Source: Hyphomonas sp. (GTDB lineage Bacteria; Pseudomonadota; Alphaproteobacteria; Caulobacterales; Hyphomonadaceae). From it: a DNA stretch of 64,000 nt. Within the stretch, counting starts at the first letter, position 1; each line of letters opens with the position of its first letter. This document shows positions 39,795-47,171 of this stretch, in pieces. The notes below the pieces were generated by a model that searched no databases, was not told where the DNA came from, and was given only the letters and a program-made list of their open reading frames with translations. A program made the translations under genes and the position numbers. The stretch covers positions 1,116,001 to 1,180,000 of the forward strand of contig CP051229.1 in NCBI GenBank assembly GCA_017792365.1, read 5' to 3'.

Positions 39795-40343
39795 CTATTG
39801 CGATGGGCGGATCCGGAACTCGTTCCCCGGCTCGCCCGGAGGGATCACGTCGAAATACCCCTCTACGACCAGGCGAATGGTGACCGGATCATCAGAATGG
39901 TTCCGGAAGTACCAGCCGTGGATGCCTTCCATCGGCGCCGTGAATGACCCTGCATCAACCAGCGCTTCGGCGGCGCTATACTGAATAACAGTCTCTTCCT
40001 CGCCCTCTTCAACCACGTCGTGGCCATGGAAATCATACTCGACAGCCACATCAGCCGGCACCCCCTCCGGACCCAGCGCCTCCCAGCTGTAGAGAGCGCC
40101 CTGCCCCGGTTGCATATAGACCTTGTATTCCAGCCGGTCCTCGTCCCAACCGGCGGGACCGAGCGGGATATCGGCAGTGTGAACGGTCTTTTCTCCGGCC
40201 GCGGTATAAGACAGGAGGCCGGGATCATACTGTGGTTTCGGTGCTGCGGCGTCCGTTTCCGGCGCTTCAGCCGAGCAAGCCGCAACGAACATGAGGGCGG
40301 CTACGCCGGCACTCTGAGCCAGATAGCGTTCGACTGTTTTCAT
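39795..40343 (-). CDS. Lipoprotein of the 'transmembrane anchor protein' type
   Basis: The protein has 182 residues with TAGGAGA before the ATG and a lipobox (ALMFVAAC). The body is beta-rich with the pattern of proteins annotated as transmembrane anchor proteins: LEYKVYMQPGQGALYSWEAL, VAVEYDFHGHD, GSFTAPMEGIHGWYFRNHSDDPVTIRLVVEGYFDVIPPG. The conserved GIHGWY and the FHGH stretch could bind metal. It lies between the receptor and the membrane-protein gene in the same direction. It may be a periplasmic carrier between receptor and chelatase; this is inferred only from position. Confidence 0.7.
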   Translation of the reverse strand: MKTVERYLAQSAGVAALMFVAACSAEAPETDAAAPKPQYDPGLLSYTAAGEKTVHTADIPLGPAGWDEDRLEYKVYMQPGQGALYSWEALGPEGVPADVAVEYDFHGHDVVEEGEEETVIQYSAAEALVDAGSFTAPMEGIHGWYFRNHSDDPVTIRLVVEGYFDVIPPGEPGNEFRIRPSQ

Positions 40344-40477
40344 GTTTGTCTCCTAAACGGCAGCACAAAAAGAAAAGCCGCCACGGACCGCTACGAGCCC
40401 GTGGCGGAGAGCAGATCAGCCGGGGGAGGAGGACCGTGACTGACCTTCAGAGCACCTTTGAATGTTCTGCAGCCTCA

Positions 40478-42473
40478 CTAGTTCGTCTTGTCCATCTTGA
40501 AGCGAAGACCGACGTAGACTGCCGAGCCCGGTGTGGCGTAGCCCCGTACCTCCTCGTAATCCTCATCAGTGACGTTCTCGACGCGGCCATAGACTTCGAC
40601 CTGATCGTTCACCTGATAGCTGATCGCAGCCCGAAGCAGCGTGTAGGCGTCGAGCGTGGTTTTCACAGGCGAGAACCCGCCGGTGAAATCATTGTCGAGC
40701 TGTTCGCCATTGTATGTCACGCCGAGCGTCAGCTGGCCGCGGCTTTCCATGAAACGGAAATTGGCGTCGAGGCTGGCGAGGTTTTCCGGGCGCCGGACTT
40801 CGGGAGTGCCGTTCGGATCGGTGGATTCCACATAGGTATAGGAGCCGATCAGGTCGATATTGTCAGTCGGGAAGATCCGGAATGACGCCTCGACACCTTC
40901 GCGGTCGCTCTCGCCGGTATCGTTGACCGGGGTGCCGATGAAGGTCGGCGGCGGGAACGCCGTCATGATCTCGTTTTCAAGCGTTGACTGGAAATAGGTC
41001 AGATCGACGACTGCGAGACCGTTGGCGAACGTTTGTTCAATGCCAGCATCCCAGCCGAACGCCTCCTCGGGTTGAAGGTCCGGATTGCCCATGTAAGTGC
41101 CGGGGTTGAACCCGAACTGTTCAAAGAAGGTAGGATTGGTGACGCCAGTCCCGGCGCTGGCATGCAGACGTGCCCCCGAGTTCGGTATGACCCACGATGC
41201 CGATGCGCCATAGGTCTGCACATCTTCAAAGTCTTCGTTGTCGTCGTGCCGCGCTGTCGCCAGCAGATAGAACTGATCGGCAATTTCGGCGCGGTACTGG
41301 ACGCCGAGACCGAGCAGGTTTCTTTCCTGCTCATCCGCCTGGGCGGGCGAGAACGGCATCGTGTTGCGGTATGTCTCGTTCTCGTGGTCCGCAAATCCCG
41401 TCAGGTAGCTGAGGAAGCCGGGGCCGCCGAACTGGAACGTGGACTGGACTGAGAAATTGGTGCGCGAGGACTCGCTGCCGAACGTTCCGCCATCGGTTTC
41501 ACTGTCGGTGTAGGACGTCGAGGCGATCGTCTCCCAGACACCATCCATGAGCGTAAGCGTCGCGTCGCCGGCGATGTTGAAATCCTGGGTGTCGCTGAAA
41601 CTCGCGTCATCGAATGTTCGACCCTGGCGACCCGGAATGCCGGAGAAGTCGAAGCCGTCCAGATCGGAGCTCTTGTCCACATAGCGTGCGAATCCGCCAA
41701 CCTTGAAGACAGGAGACAGCGCTGCGCCGGCACGGAGGTACAGCGTTGCGACTTCGTTGCCTTCCTTGTCGCCGTCGATAGACGGCGGGCCGTTGAACGC
41801 GCCTGCTTCCGAGCTGTCAAACCCTTCGGTCTCGAGGAACGTGAACCCGGCCGAGAAATAGTTGCGGCCGTCGCCGAGGCCGCCGCTCGCCTGAAGTTGC
41901 TGGGTGTCGAACGAACCGACCTCGGCCGCCGAATTGAAGTAATATCCGTTCGTTTCGCGCTTGGTGATGATGTTGATCACGCCGGCAAGCGCGTTAGAGC
42001 CGTAAAGGCCGCTTTGCGGGCCGCGAAGCACCTCGATGCGCTCGACATCACCGGAAAGCAGCGTCGAGGTCTGTTTCACCGCTTCCGGCGGCGGAGATAT
42101 CGACGCCGTCGAGCAGAACCAGCGTGTGGTTGCCTTCGGCGCCTCGAATGCGCACCGCCGTCAGACCGCCGAACGGCCCCGTGCGACTGACCGCCAGACC
42201 CGGGATCTGCCGAAGCGCGTCAGAAACATAATTGTATCCGCCGTCCTCAAGCTGCTCGCTGGTGAACACGCTGATGGAGTTGCCAACCTTCTCGAACTCG
42301 ATCGGAACCGCCGCGGCGGTGACGACCACGACTTCGCGCTCACGTACTTCGGCGCTGGTTTGCGCAGCGGCTGCGCCGGTCACGATCGCCGCCAGAGCGG
42401 TTCCGAACGCCAGCTTCCCCCAAGCCGACACATACCCCTGATATTTGCTCAACTCGCCTTTGCTCCCTGACAA
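40478..42473 (-). CDS. TonB-dependent outer-membrane receptor, module 2 (frameshifted)
   Basis: The N-terminus is a signal (AWGKLAFGTALAAIVTGAAAAQ) followed by the plug (REREVVVVTAAAVPIEFEKVGNSISVFTSEQLED, IPGLAVSRTGPFGGLTAVRIRGAEGNHTLVLLDGVDI). The frame breaks near 42070 and resumes LLSGDVERIEVLRGPQSGLYGSNALAGVINIITKRE. The barrel ends VYVGLRFKMDKTN. About 665 residues, BtuB/CirA-like in length and plug motifs, with a MGNPDLQPEEAFGWDAG segment at the NPNL position. The start is uncertain: TTG at 42473, a later TTG (SKYQGY) or GTG (SAWGK) are possible. It heads the module 2 gene set. Confidence 0.86.
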
Positions 42474-42528
42474 CTGGAAACGGCCGCAACTAGCTCCCGA
42501 AGCAGCACGTTCGGTATTTCAACCAAAT

Positions 42529-42543
42529 GATGAGCGGCTCATC
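42529..42543. promoter_or_regulatory. Palindrome upstream of the module 2 receptor
   Basis: GATGAGC and GCTCATC flank a single G, a perfect 15-base palindrome 56 bases upstream of the receptor start. The related ATGAGCGGCTC occurs upstream of the module 1 receptor (near 32790), again followed by CGCAG and then the GTTAC element. This suggests a shared operator. Confidence 0.45.
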
Positions 42544-42572
42544 GCAGCTGTGCAGAAGGCGGATAAGGTCAA

Positions 42573-42599
42573 TTACCGTTACAGGCTGCGTTACAATTG
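42573..42599. promoter_or_regulatory. GTTAC-repeat element upstream of the module 2 receptor
   Basis: TTACCGTTACAGG is followed by GCGTTACAATTG, 100 bases upstream of the receptor start. It matches the ACCGTTAC units and GTTACAGG of the module 1 element. Candidate binding site for a regulator common to the two modules. Confidence 0.45.
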
Positions 42600-42622
42600 T
42601 AGGTGCATGATTTTATGAGAAA

Positions 42623-42681
42623 AAGATGCGGTCGCGGCTGTCGCGAAGGAGGCCGTTACGCGGGCCGCGACCGCACATCTT
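42623..42681. other. Long hairpin upstream of the module 2 receptor
   Basis: The left arm AAGATGCGGTCGCGGC (42623-42638) pairs with the right arm GCCGCGACCGCA(CA)TCTT (42664-42681), interrupted only by a two-base bulge, with a 25-base loop. No U-tract follows on either strand, so it is not an obvious terminator. It could be a leader RNA structure of the receptor transcript or an attenuator. Confidence 0.45.
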
Positions 42682-43284
42682 GAAGACAGGACCAGCCGCG
42701 TCCAGTCTATATCGAGTGTCCAGCGCGACGCGTTGCAGGTCGTCACGCTCCGAGCAGCGAACCGTGGGTTGGCTGAATCGCTGATCGACAGCTAAAACTA
42801 ACCCACGGCACCCGGTAGTGGAGGTGAATAACCGTTACTGTAACGCGGGGTTGGCTCCGAACTGGAGCTCGATGGGAAAATCTGTGTCTCAGTCTGTGCA
42901 AACCATCATGCTGCGGACTGATCGCTCTCAAGACTCTCGCCCTCGAAAGAGGAGACGGCGTCAGTAGCTCAACGCCGATCCACTTCAAACAATCGTCCTT
43001 AACTGGTCGCGGTCACATGCCCTCACTGACGTCGGAGCGTTCACTTGCTCGGGCGCAACCTGCTCTGCGCCCATTAGCGAACCAACGAACCTGGTCTCAC
43101 AGTTTTGCGACAAAGAAACACAGAGGCTCAGACCTGAGCTACAAGCCGGACCCGCGGCATCGCCGGTCCTATGCGAACCAACGTGACCTTGCCGACACCG
43201 GCCATCCAACCGACGCCTCACAAAACTGGCGCCAGTTTTTCTGAACATCTCAATTGCAAAGCGACCTGAACGACGGTATTGGCG

Positions 43285-43301
43285 TTGCGACTAATTCGCA
43301 A
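43285..43301. promoter_or_regulatory. Candidate Fur box upstream of the PepSY operon
   Basis: TTGCGACTAATTCGCAA has perfect TTGCGA/TCGCAA arms around five bases, similar to Fur boxes of Caulobacter-like alphaproteobacteria. It ends 21 bases before the GTG start of the PepSY gene, overlapping the likely promoter or leader, where Fe-Fur would repress. Inferred from sequence and from the iron-uptake character of the operon. Confidence 0.55.
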
Positions 43302-43322
43302 TTTCAAACGTGAGGTCCGATT

Positions 43323-44933
43323 GTGAACGCCCTTCGCCAGTCGATGGCCTGGCTGCACACCTGGACCGGACTGCTCCTCGGATGGGTGCTGTTCTTCGTT
43401 TTTCTGACCGGCACGTACGGCTATGTGAACACTGAGGTCGATCGCTGGATGCGGCCAGAGATCAAGCCGGTCGCATCCATGCCGGCGACGGCCGAATTGC
43501 TGCAAACTGCAGAAAGCAGGCTGGAAAGCGAGTACGCCGACTCTCAAAGCTGGTTTGTGTATTTTCCGGGCGGCCAGCGCGGCGCGCCGTACCAGATCGG
43601 CTGGCGGACGTGGCCGGAGGGCGATGCGCGTTTCGGAGTGTTCAACCAGGAGACGCTCGATCCTGTAACCGGCAACTCCCTCAGCGAGGAAACCCGCGAT
43701 ACGGGCGGCGGGCAGACGCTTTATGCGATGCACTACGCCCTGCATTACATTCCCTATGACGCCGCCATCCTCATCGTCGGCGCGGCGACCATGTTCATGC
43801 TGGTGGCGATTTTGACCGGCATCGTGGTGCACAAGAAGATCTTCGCTGACTTCTTCACGTTCCGGCCGCGAAAGGGTCAGCGCAGCTGGCTTGACGGTCA
43901 CAACGTTCTCAGCGTCGCCGCGCTGCCCTTCCATCTGATGATCACGTGGTCGGGCCTGATCTTCTTCATGTACACGTACATGCCCTTCGCGATCGACCAG
44001 AACTATCCGGAAGGCGAAGCGCGCGATCAGTTCTTCATCGAAGCCTTCGGAGGAGACAACATCGCTCCCGGCGTCGCCAGCCCGCCCGCACAGCGCGCGC
44101 CGCTGGTTCCGATGCTGAGAGAGGCGGAATCGCGGTGGGGCGAAGACGCTGTCTCCATGGTGCGGGTCGAGAGCCCCGGCAGGGAAGGCGCCGAGGTGAT
44201 GTTGCTTTCGCGCGAGGACAGTGTGCGCCGCGCTCGCAATACACTTGTGTTTGACGGCGAAACAGGCGCGGTGCTCAGCGAGGGTCCGGGCGGGACGGCG
44301 CCGGGCCAGCTCGACCAGGTGCTCCTCGGGCTTCACGAGGGCCGCTTCGCTGGACCTTTCATGCGTGGTCTGTTCGTGCTCGCCGGTCTTGCCGGAACAG
44401 CCATGGTCGCAACCGGGCTCGTGCTGTGGTCCACAAAGCGAAAAGCGAAGCTTGCAAAAACGGGTCAGCCACACGCCGGCATCGCGACGGTCGATGTCCT
44501 GAATGTCGGCGTCATCGCCGGCCTGCCGATCGGCATTGCCGCCTACTTCTGGGCCAACCGGCTGCTGCCGATCGAGATGGTTGGGCGCGCAGACTGGGAA
44601 GTGCATGTCATGTTCCTGACGTGGGGCGCGACATTCCTCTATCCGATCATACGGCCGTTGAGCCGCGCATGGACGGAGATGTGGGGGGTCGCCGCGTTCG
44701 CCTATGGCTTCCTGCCGGTCCTGAATGCAATGACGACGGACCGCCATCTGCTGAACTCGGTTGCTCAAGGCGACTGGGTTGTCGCCGGGTTCGATCTGGC
44801 GGCGCTGGCGGCAGGCCTCTGCCTCGGCTGGGTCGCATGGATTTCGCATCGCAAGACGGAAGCAGGCGTCAAGCGCCGCCCCGCCGCGTCGTCTGCCGCG
44901 ACCGGATCAGCTTCGCCCAGAGCCGGAGGCTGA
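43323..44933 (+). CDS. PepSY-domain membrane protein (iron uptake/siderophore reductase-like)
   Basis: The protein has 536 residues from GTG 43323. The first helix is in AWLHTWTGLLLGWVLFFVFLTGTYGY, a PepSY_TM signature. Helices follow near IPYDAAILIVGAATMFMLVAILTGIVVHKKIF (with the His-containing HKKIF end) and LPFHLMITWSGLIFFMYTYMPF, and further helices at the C-terminus. Proteins of this type (PiuB/FoxB/FsrB-like) accompany siderophore receptors and are thought to reduce ferric siderophores in the periplasm. It is followed by DUF3649 and DUF3325 genes, the standard set, and preceded by a Fur-like box. Confidence 0.85.
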   Translation: MNALRQSMAWLHTWTGLLLGWVLFFVFLTGTYGYVNTEVDRWMRPEIKPVASMPATAELLQTAESRLESEYADSQSWFVYFPGGQRGAPYQIGWRTWPEGDARFGVFNQETLDPVTGNSLSEETRDTGGGQTLYAMHYALHYIPYDAAILIVGAATMFMLVAILTGIVVHKKIFADFFTFRPRKGQRSWLDGHNVLSVAALPFHLMITWSGLIFFMYTYMPFAIDQNYPEGEARDQFFIEAFGGDNIAPGVASPPAQRAPLVPMLREAESRWGEDAVSMVRVESPGREGAEVMLLSREDSVRRARNTLVFDGETGAVLSEGPGGTAPGQLDQVLLGLHEGRFAGPFMRGLFVLAGLAGTAMVATGLVLWSTKRKAKLAKTGQPHAGIATVDVLNVGVIAGLPIGIAAYFWANRLLPIEMVGRADWEVHVMFLTWGATFLYPIIRPLSRAWTEMWGVAAFAYGFLPVLNAMTTDRHLLNSVAQGDWVVAGFDLAALAAGLCLGWVAWISHRKTEAGVKRRPAASSAATGSASPRAGG

Positions 44934-44935
44934 AC

Positions 44936-45271
44936 ATGGCTGGCGCAAGATCTCCCGTGCGGCGGGGCAAGGATGAACCGCTGCTCGCCTACAGGCTCTC
45001 GATCGCCTCACGCATCCTGGCAGCCATCGTCGGCGGCTATGCGCTCACGACACTGATCACATTCATTCTGCCCATGGTTCTGCCGCTCATCGGCGTCAAT
45101 CCAGCCGAAGCGATGCTGTGGGGGCTGATGATGAGCTTCCTGATTTATGCGGCGATCATCATGGCTGTGTTTCATCTGCGCACGGCGAAGCAGGCGTGGA
45201 TCTGGCTCGTCGGGGCCAGCCTGCCGTGCCTCCTGATCGTGTGGCTGTTCTTTGAGCCGGTGAGTGCATGA
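44936..45271 (+). CDS. DUF3649 iron-uptake membrane protein
   Basis: The protein has 111 residues with three membrane helices (IASRILAAIVGGYALTTLITFIL, AMLWGLMMSFLIYAAIIMAVFHL, AWIWLVGASLPCLLIVWLFF). The SRILAAIVGGYALT and WIWL patterns are those of DUF3649 proteins found in PepSY iron-uptake operons. It starts two bases after the PepSY stop and overlaps the DUF3325 gene by four bases. Exact function unknown; part of a ferric-siderophore utilisation unit. Confidence 0.8.
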   Translation: MAGARSPVRRGKDEPLLAYRLSIASRILAAIVGGYALTTLITFILPMVLPLIGVNPAEAMLWGLMMSFLIYAAIIMAVFHLRTAKQAWIWLVGASLPCLLIVWLFFEPVSA

Positions 45272-45558
45272 CGGTTTTGCTTGCGGTTTTCGCTCTGGTT
45301 CTGGCGACGGTGGGTTTCGCCGGGCTGGCGCTCGCCATGAATAAACATCACCGCGACGTATTCGGGCGCATGCCGACGCGCAGGCGCAAGCAGATGCTTC
45401 AGGCGATGAGCTGTGGGTTGCTGCTGTTGTCGCTGGCGAGTTGCATCGGCGCCTGGCGCGTCTCGCAGGGCATAACCGGCTGGTTCGGACTGGCGACCGT
45501 CGCCGTTGCGCTGGTCGCGCTGGGGCTCACCTACCTGCCCCGTATTCGCGCGCGATAA
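45268..45558 (+). CDS. DUF3325 membrane protein
   Basis: The protein has 96 residues with three helices (VFALVLATVGFAGLALAMNKHHRDVFG, AMSCGLLLLSLASCIGAW, WFGLATVAVALVALGLTYLP). MNKHHRDVFG and the length match DUF3325, the usual third gene beside PepSY and DUF3649. It is the last gene of the operon and convergent with the integrase, 79 bases apart. Confidence 0.8.
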   Translation: MTVLLAVFALVLATVGFAGLALAMNKHHRDVFGRMPTRRRKQMLQAMSCGLLLLSLASCIGAWRVSQGITGWFGLATVAVALVALGLTYLPRIRAR

Positions 45559-45637
45559 GCTCGCTGAGCTGCAGGCGCTATCCGATGTAGCTGACTCAAT
45601 TGCAGAAAGTCAGATGGCTGATTAGGGCCACAAACCG

Positions 45638-46849
45638 TCACTCGGCAGCAACCGGCAAGTGACCAGTAACCGCCTCTTTCAAGACGACGCGCAGCACTTC
45701 GTCGGACCAAAGCCGCAACGCCTCCTCTTTCTCTTTCGCGTAGTCGTAACGCTGATAGACGGCGGCCAATGGTCCGGCAGCTGACGTCGCATGGTTCAAC
45801 ACGCGTTCAACAACGAACGGAGCTACGCCTAGCCTCGCCATACCGGTAGCCGCCGTACGCCGCAGATCGTGCAGACGCCAGTTCGTTACGCCGCTCGACT
45901 TGTCGAGCCGACGCTTGGCCCTGCTCCAGCCTGAAAAAGACGTCTCGCCCATCACGTCTGCTCGCGACGGAAACACCAGAGGGCCAACCTGCTCGATGTC
46001 TCGCAGGATTGCCAGCGCCGGCGTTGTCAGCGGCACGACGTGCAGCCTGTCTCCCTTGTTACGAACCGCGCTGATCGTCCACGTCTTTTCTTTCAGGTCC
46101 AACTCATCCCAAGCCATGCCTCCCACCTCCTCGCGACGCTGACCGGTGAGGGCGAGGAGCCGAACGATGTCGCCATACGGATACCCTGCGCTCAACGACG
46201 CGCGCCAGACAGCCGCCAGTTCCTTGTTCGTGAGAACCCGGTCGCGGGAGACTTCCGGAGATGGGGGACGTAGCAGATCTGCAGGCGATCTCTCGATCAG
46301 TCCCCGTTCTGCACACCAGCGCAGGTAGGTCTTGATATTGGCAAGCGTCCGGTTTGCGCCGGTTGCAAATCCTTTCTCCAGCACAACCCTGACGATATCG
46401 GCGCGCGTCAGACTGGAGACCGGTGTGTCGCCAAGCTCATCGACGAGATAGATCTCAAGCCGGCGCTTGGTCTGCAGCCAGCTGCGCTGGCGCGGTTTGG
46501 CGTAGCGCTCGATATACTCCTCGACAGTTGCAGAGATGGTGTTTGCGCGTTGCTGCGTCTTCGCGACTTTCGCTTCACGCCGAGCCTCGACCGGATCAAT
46601 TCCGTTCTGCGCCTGCTCGATGATCTCGCGCGCCTTTTTGCGCGCCTCTGCGACGCCCATTCCCGGAAACACGCCGAGGGATACCCGGCGGAGTCTGCCT
46701 TCAGCGCGGGCCATGACCACGAACGTCTTGCGACGTGCCCCAACCCTCAAGCCAAGCCCGGGAACGAGCGCATCCCAGATTTCCAGCCTGCCGGCCGCGG
46801 GCGGATTGAGGTTGGCGATGCCAGTGTCTGTCAGCCGTTTCGTGGCCAT
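45638..46849 (-). CDS. int: Tyrosine-type integrase of the island
   Basis: The protein has 403 residues. It has an N-terminal DUF4102 arm-binding domain (LTDTGIANLNPPAAGRLEIWDALVPGLGLRV), a SAM-like core-binding domain in the middle, and a catalytic domain with Arg (ALTGQRREEVGGMAWDEL), HxxR (RLHDLRRTAATGMA), a late His (VLNHATS) and the nucleophile Tyr in VYQRYDY. P4-family integrases of this kind use tRNA 3' ends. It reads away from attR, with the double GGGTAAC repeat between its start and attR. Confidence 0.93.
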   Translation of the reverse strand: MATKRLTDTGIANLNPPAAGRLEIWDALVPGLGLRVGARRKTFVVMARAEGRLRRVSLGVFPGMGVAEARKKAREIIEQAQNGIDPVEARREAKVAKTQQRANTISATVEEYIERYAKPRQRSWLQTKRRLEIYLVDELGDTPVSSLTRADIVRVVLEKGFATGANRTLANIKTYLRWCAERGLIERSPADLLRPPSPEVSRDRVLTNKELAAVWRASLSAGYPYGDIVRLLALTGQRREEVGGMAWDELDLKEKTWTISAVRNKGDRLHVVPLTTPALAILRDIEQVGPLVFPSRADVMGETSFSGWSRAKRRLDKSSGVTNWRLHDLRRTAATGMARLGVAPFVVERVLNHATSAAGPLAAVYQRYDYAKEKEEALRLWSDEVLRVVLKEAVTGHLPVAAE

Positions 46850-46887
46850 GTCTCAGGGTCGCTCCCGAACATCTTAGGGTCGTTTCT

Positions 46888-46908
46888 GGGTAACGTTTTG
46901 GGTAACAA
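46888..46908 (+). repeat. Candidate integrase arm-type site, right (GGGTAAC x2)
   Basis: Two GGGTAAC heptamers 12 bases apart, identical over 21 bases to 2940-2960. It lies 38 bases upstream of the integrase start and about 118 bases inside attR, so the integrase could also autoregulate its own promoter by binding here. Confidence 0.6.
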
Positions 46909-47025
46909 AAACGACCGGAAACGACAGAACAGCACCGGACACGAGCGAGCGTGAAATCACAATACCACACTGTTCACATTATGCTTTTTCGGACGTGGGC
47001 GAACGTGAGCGAATAGCCTGTCCTA

Positions 47026-47075
47026 AGATTGTGGATCTAGAGGTCTCCCGTTCGAACCGGGAAGGCGGTACCATT
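47026..47075 (+). repeat. attR: 50-base direct repeat (tRNA-His 3' end) at the right end of the island
   Basis: A perfect copy of 2833-2882, covering the anticodon loop to CCA plus TT. The 5' half of the tRNA is absent upstream (sequence CTGTCCTA instead), so this is a displaced 3' fragment, not a second tRNA gene. Confidence 0.93.
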
Positions 47076-47171
47076 TAAAATCAATAGCTTAGCCCCACCT
47101 ATTGTCTGCGCCGTTCTCGAGCCTGCACGCCGGACGTGGGCGCTCGCCCAATGAGTCACGGCTGCAAGAAC

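Larger units (their letters stand above)
42474..43322. other. Long regulatory intergenic region between the module 2 receptor and the PepSY operon
   Basis: No gene is supported in 849 bases. It holds a 15-base palindrome (42529-42543), the GTTAC-type element (42573-42599), a long hairpin (42623-42681), the palindrome CGTTACTGTAACG (42833-42845) and a Fur-like box (43285-43301). It is divergent, controlling the receptor on the minus strand and the iron-uptake operon on the plus strand. Confidence 0.6.

Noticed and set aside
25569-42473. Aerobic cobaltochelatase for B12 synthesis
   Set aside because: No cobS, cobT or other cobalamin-synthesis genes are near, and both CobN-like proteins have export signals and membrane anchors.
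32645-43322. Cobalamin riboswitch upstream of the BtuB-like receptors
   Set aside because: No B12-box-like conserved core (GCCACTG) or accompanying helices could be found on either strand of the two receptor upstream regions.
43218-44849. Minus-strand open frame of 543 codons
   Set aside because: It is antisense to the PepSY gene, His/Arg-rich as expected for a high-GC shadow, with no family resemblance.
47026-47075. A second tRNA-His gene
   Set aside because: Only the 3' 48 bases of the tRNA are present; the acceptor 5' strand and D arm are missing. It is attR.
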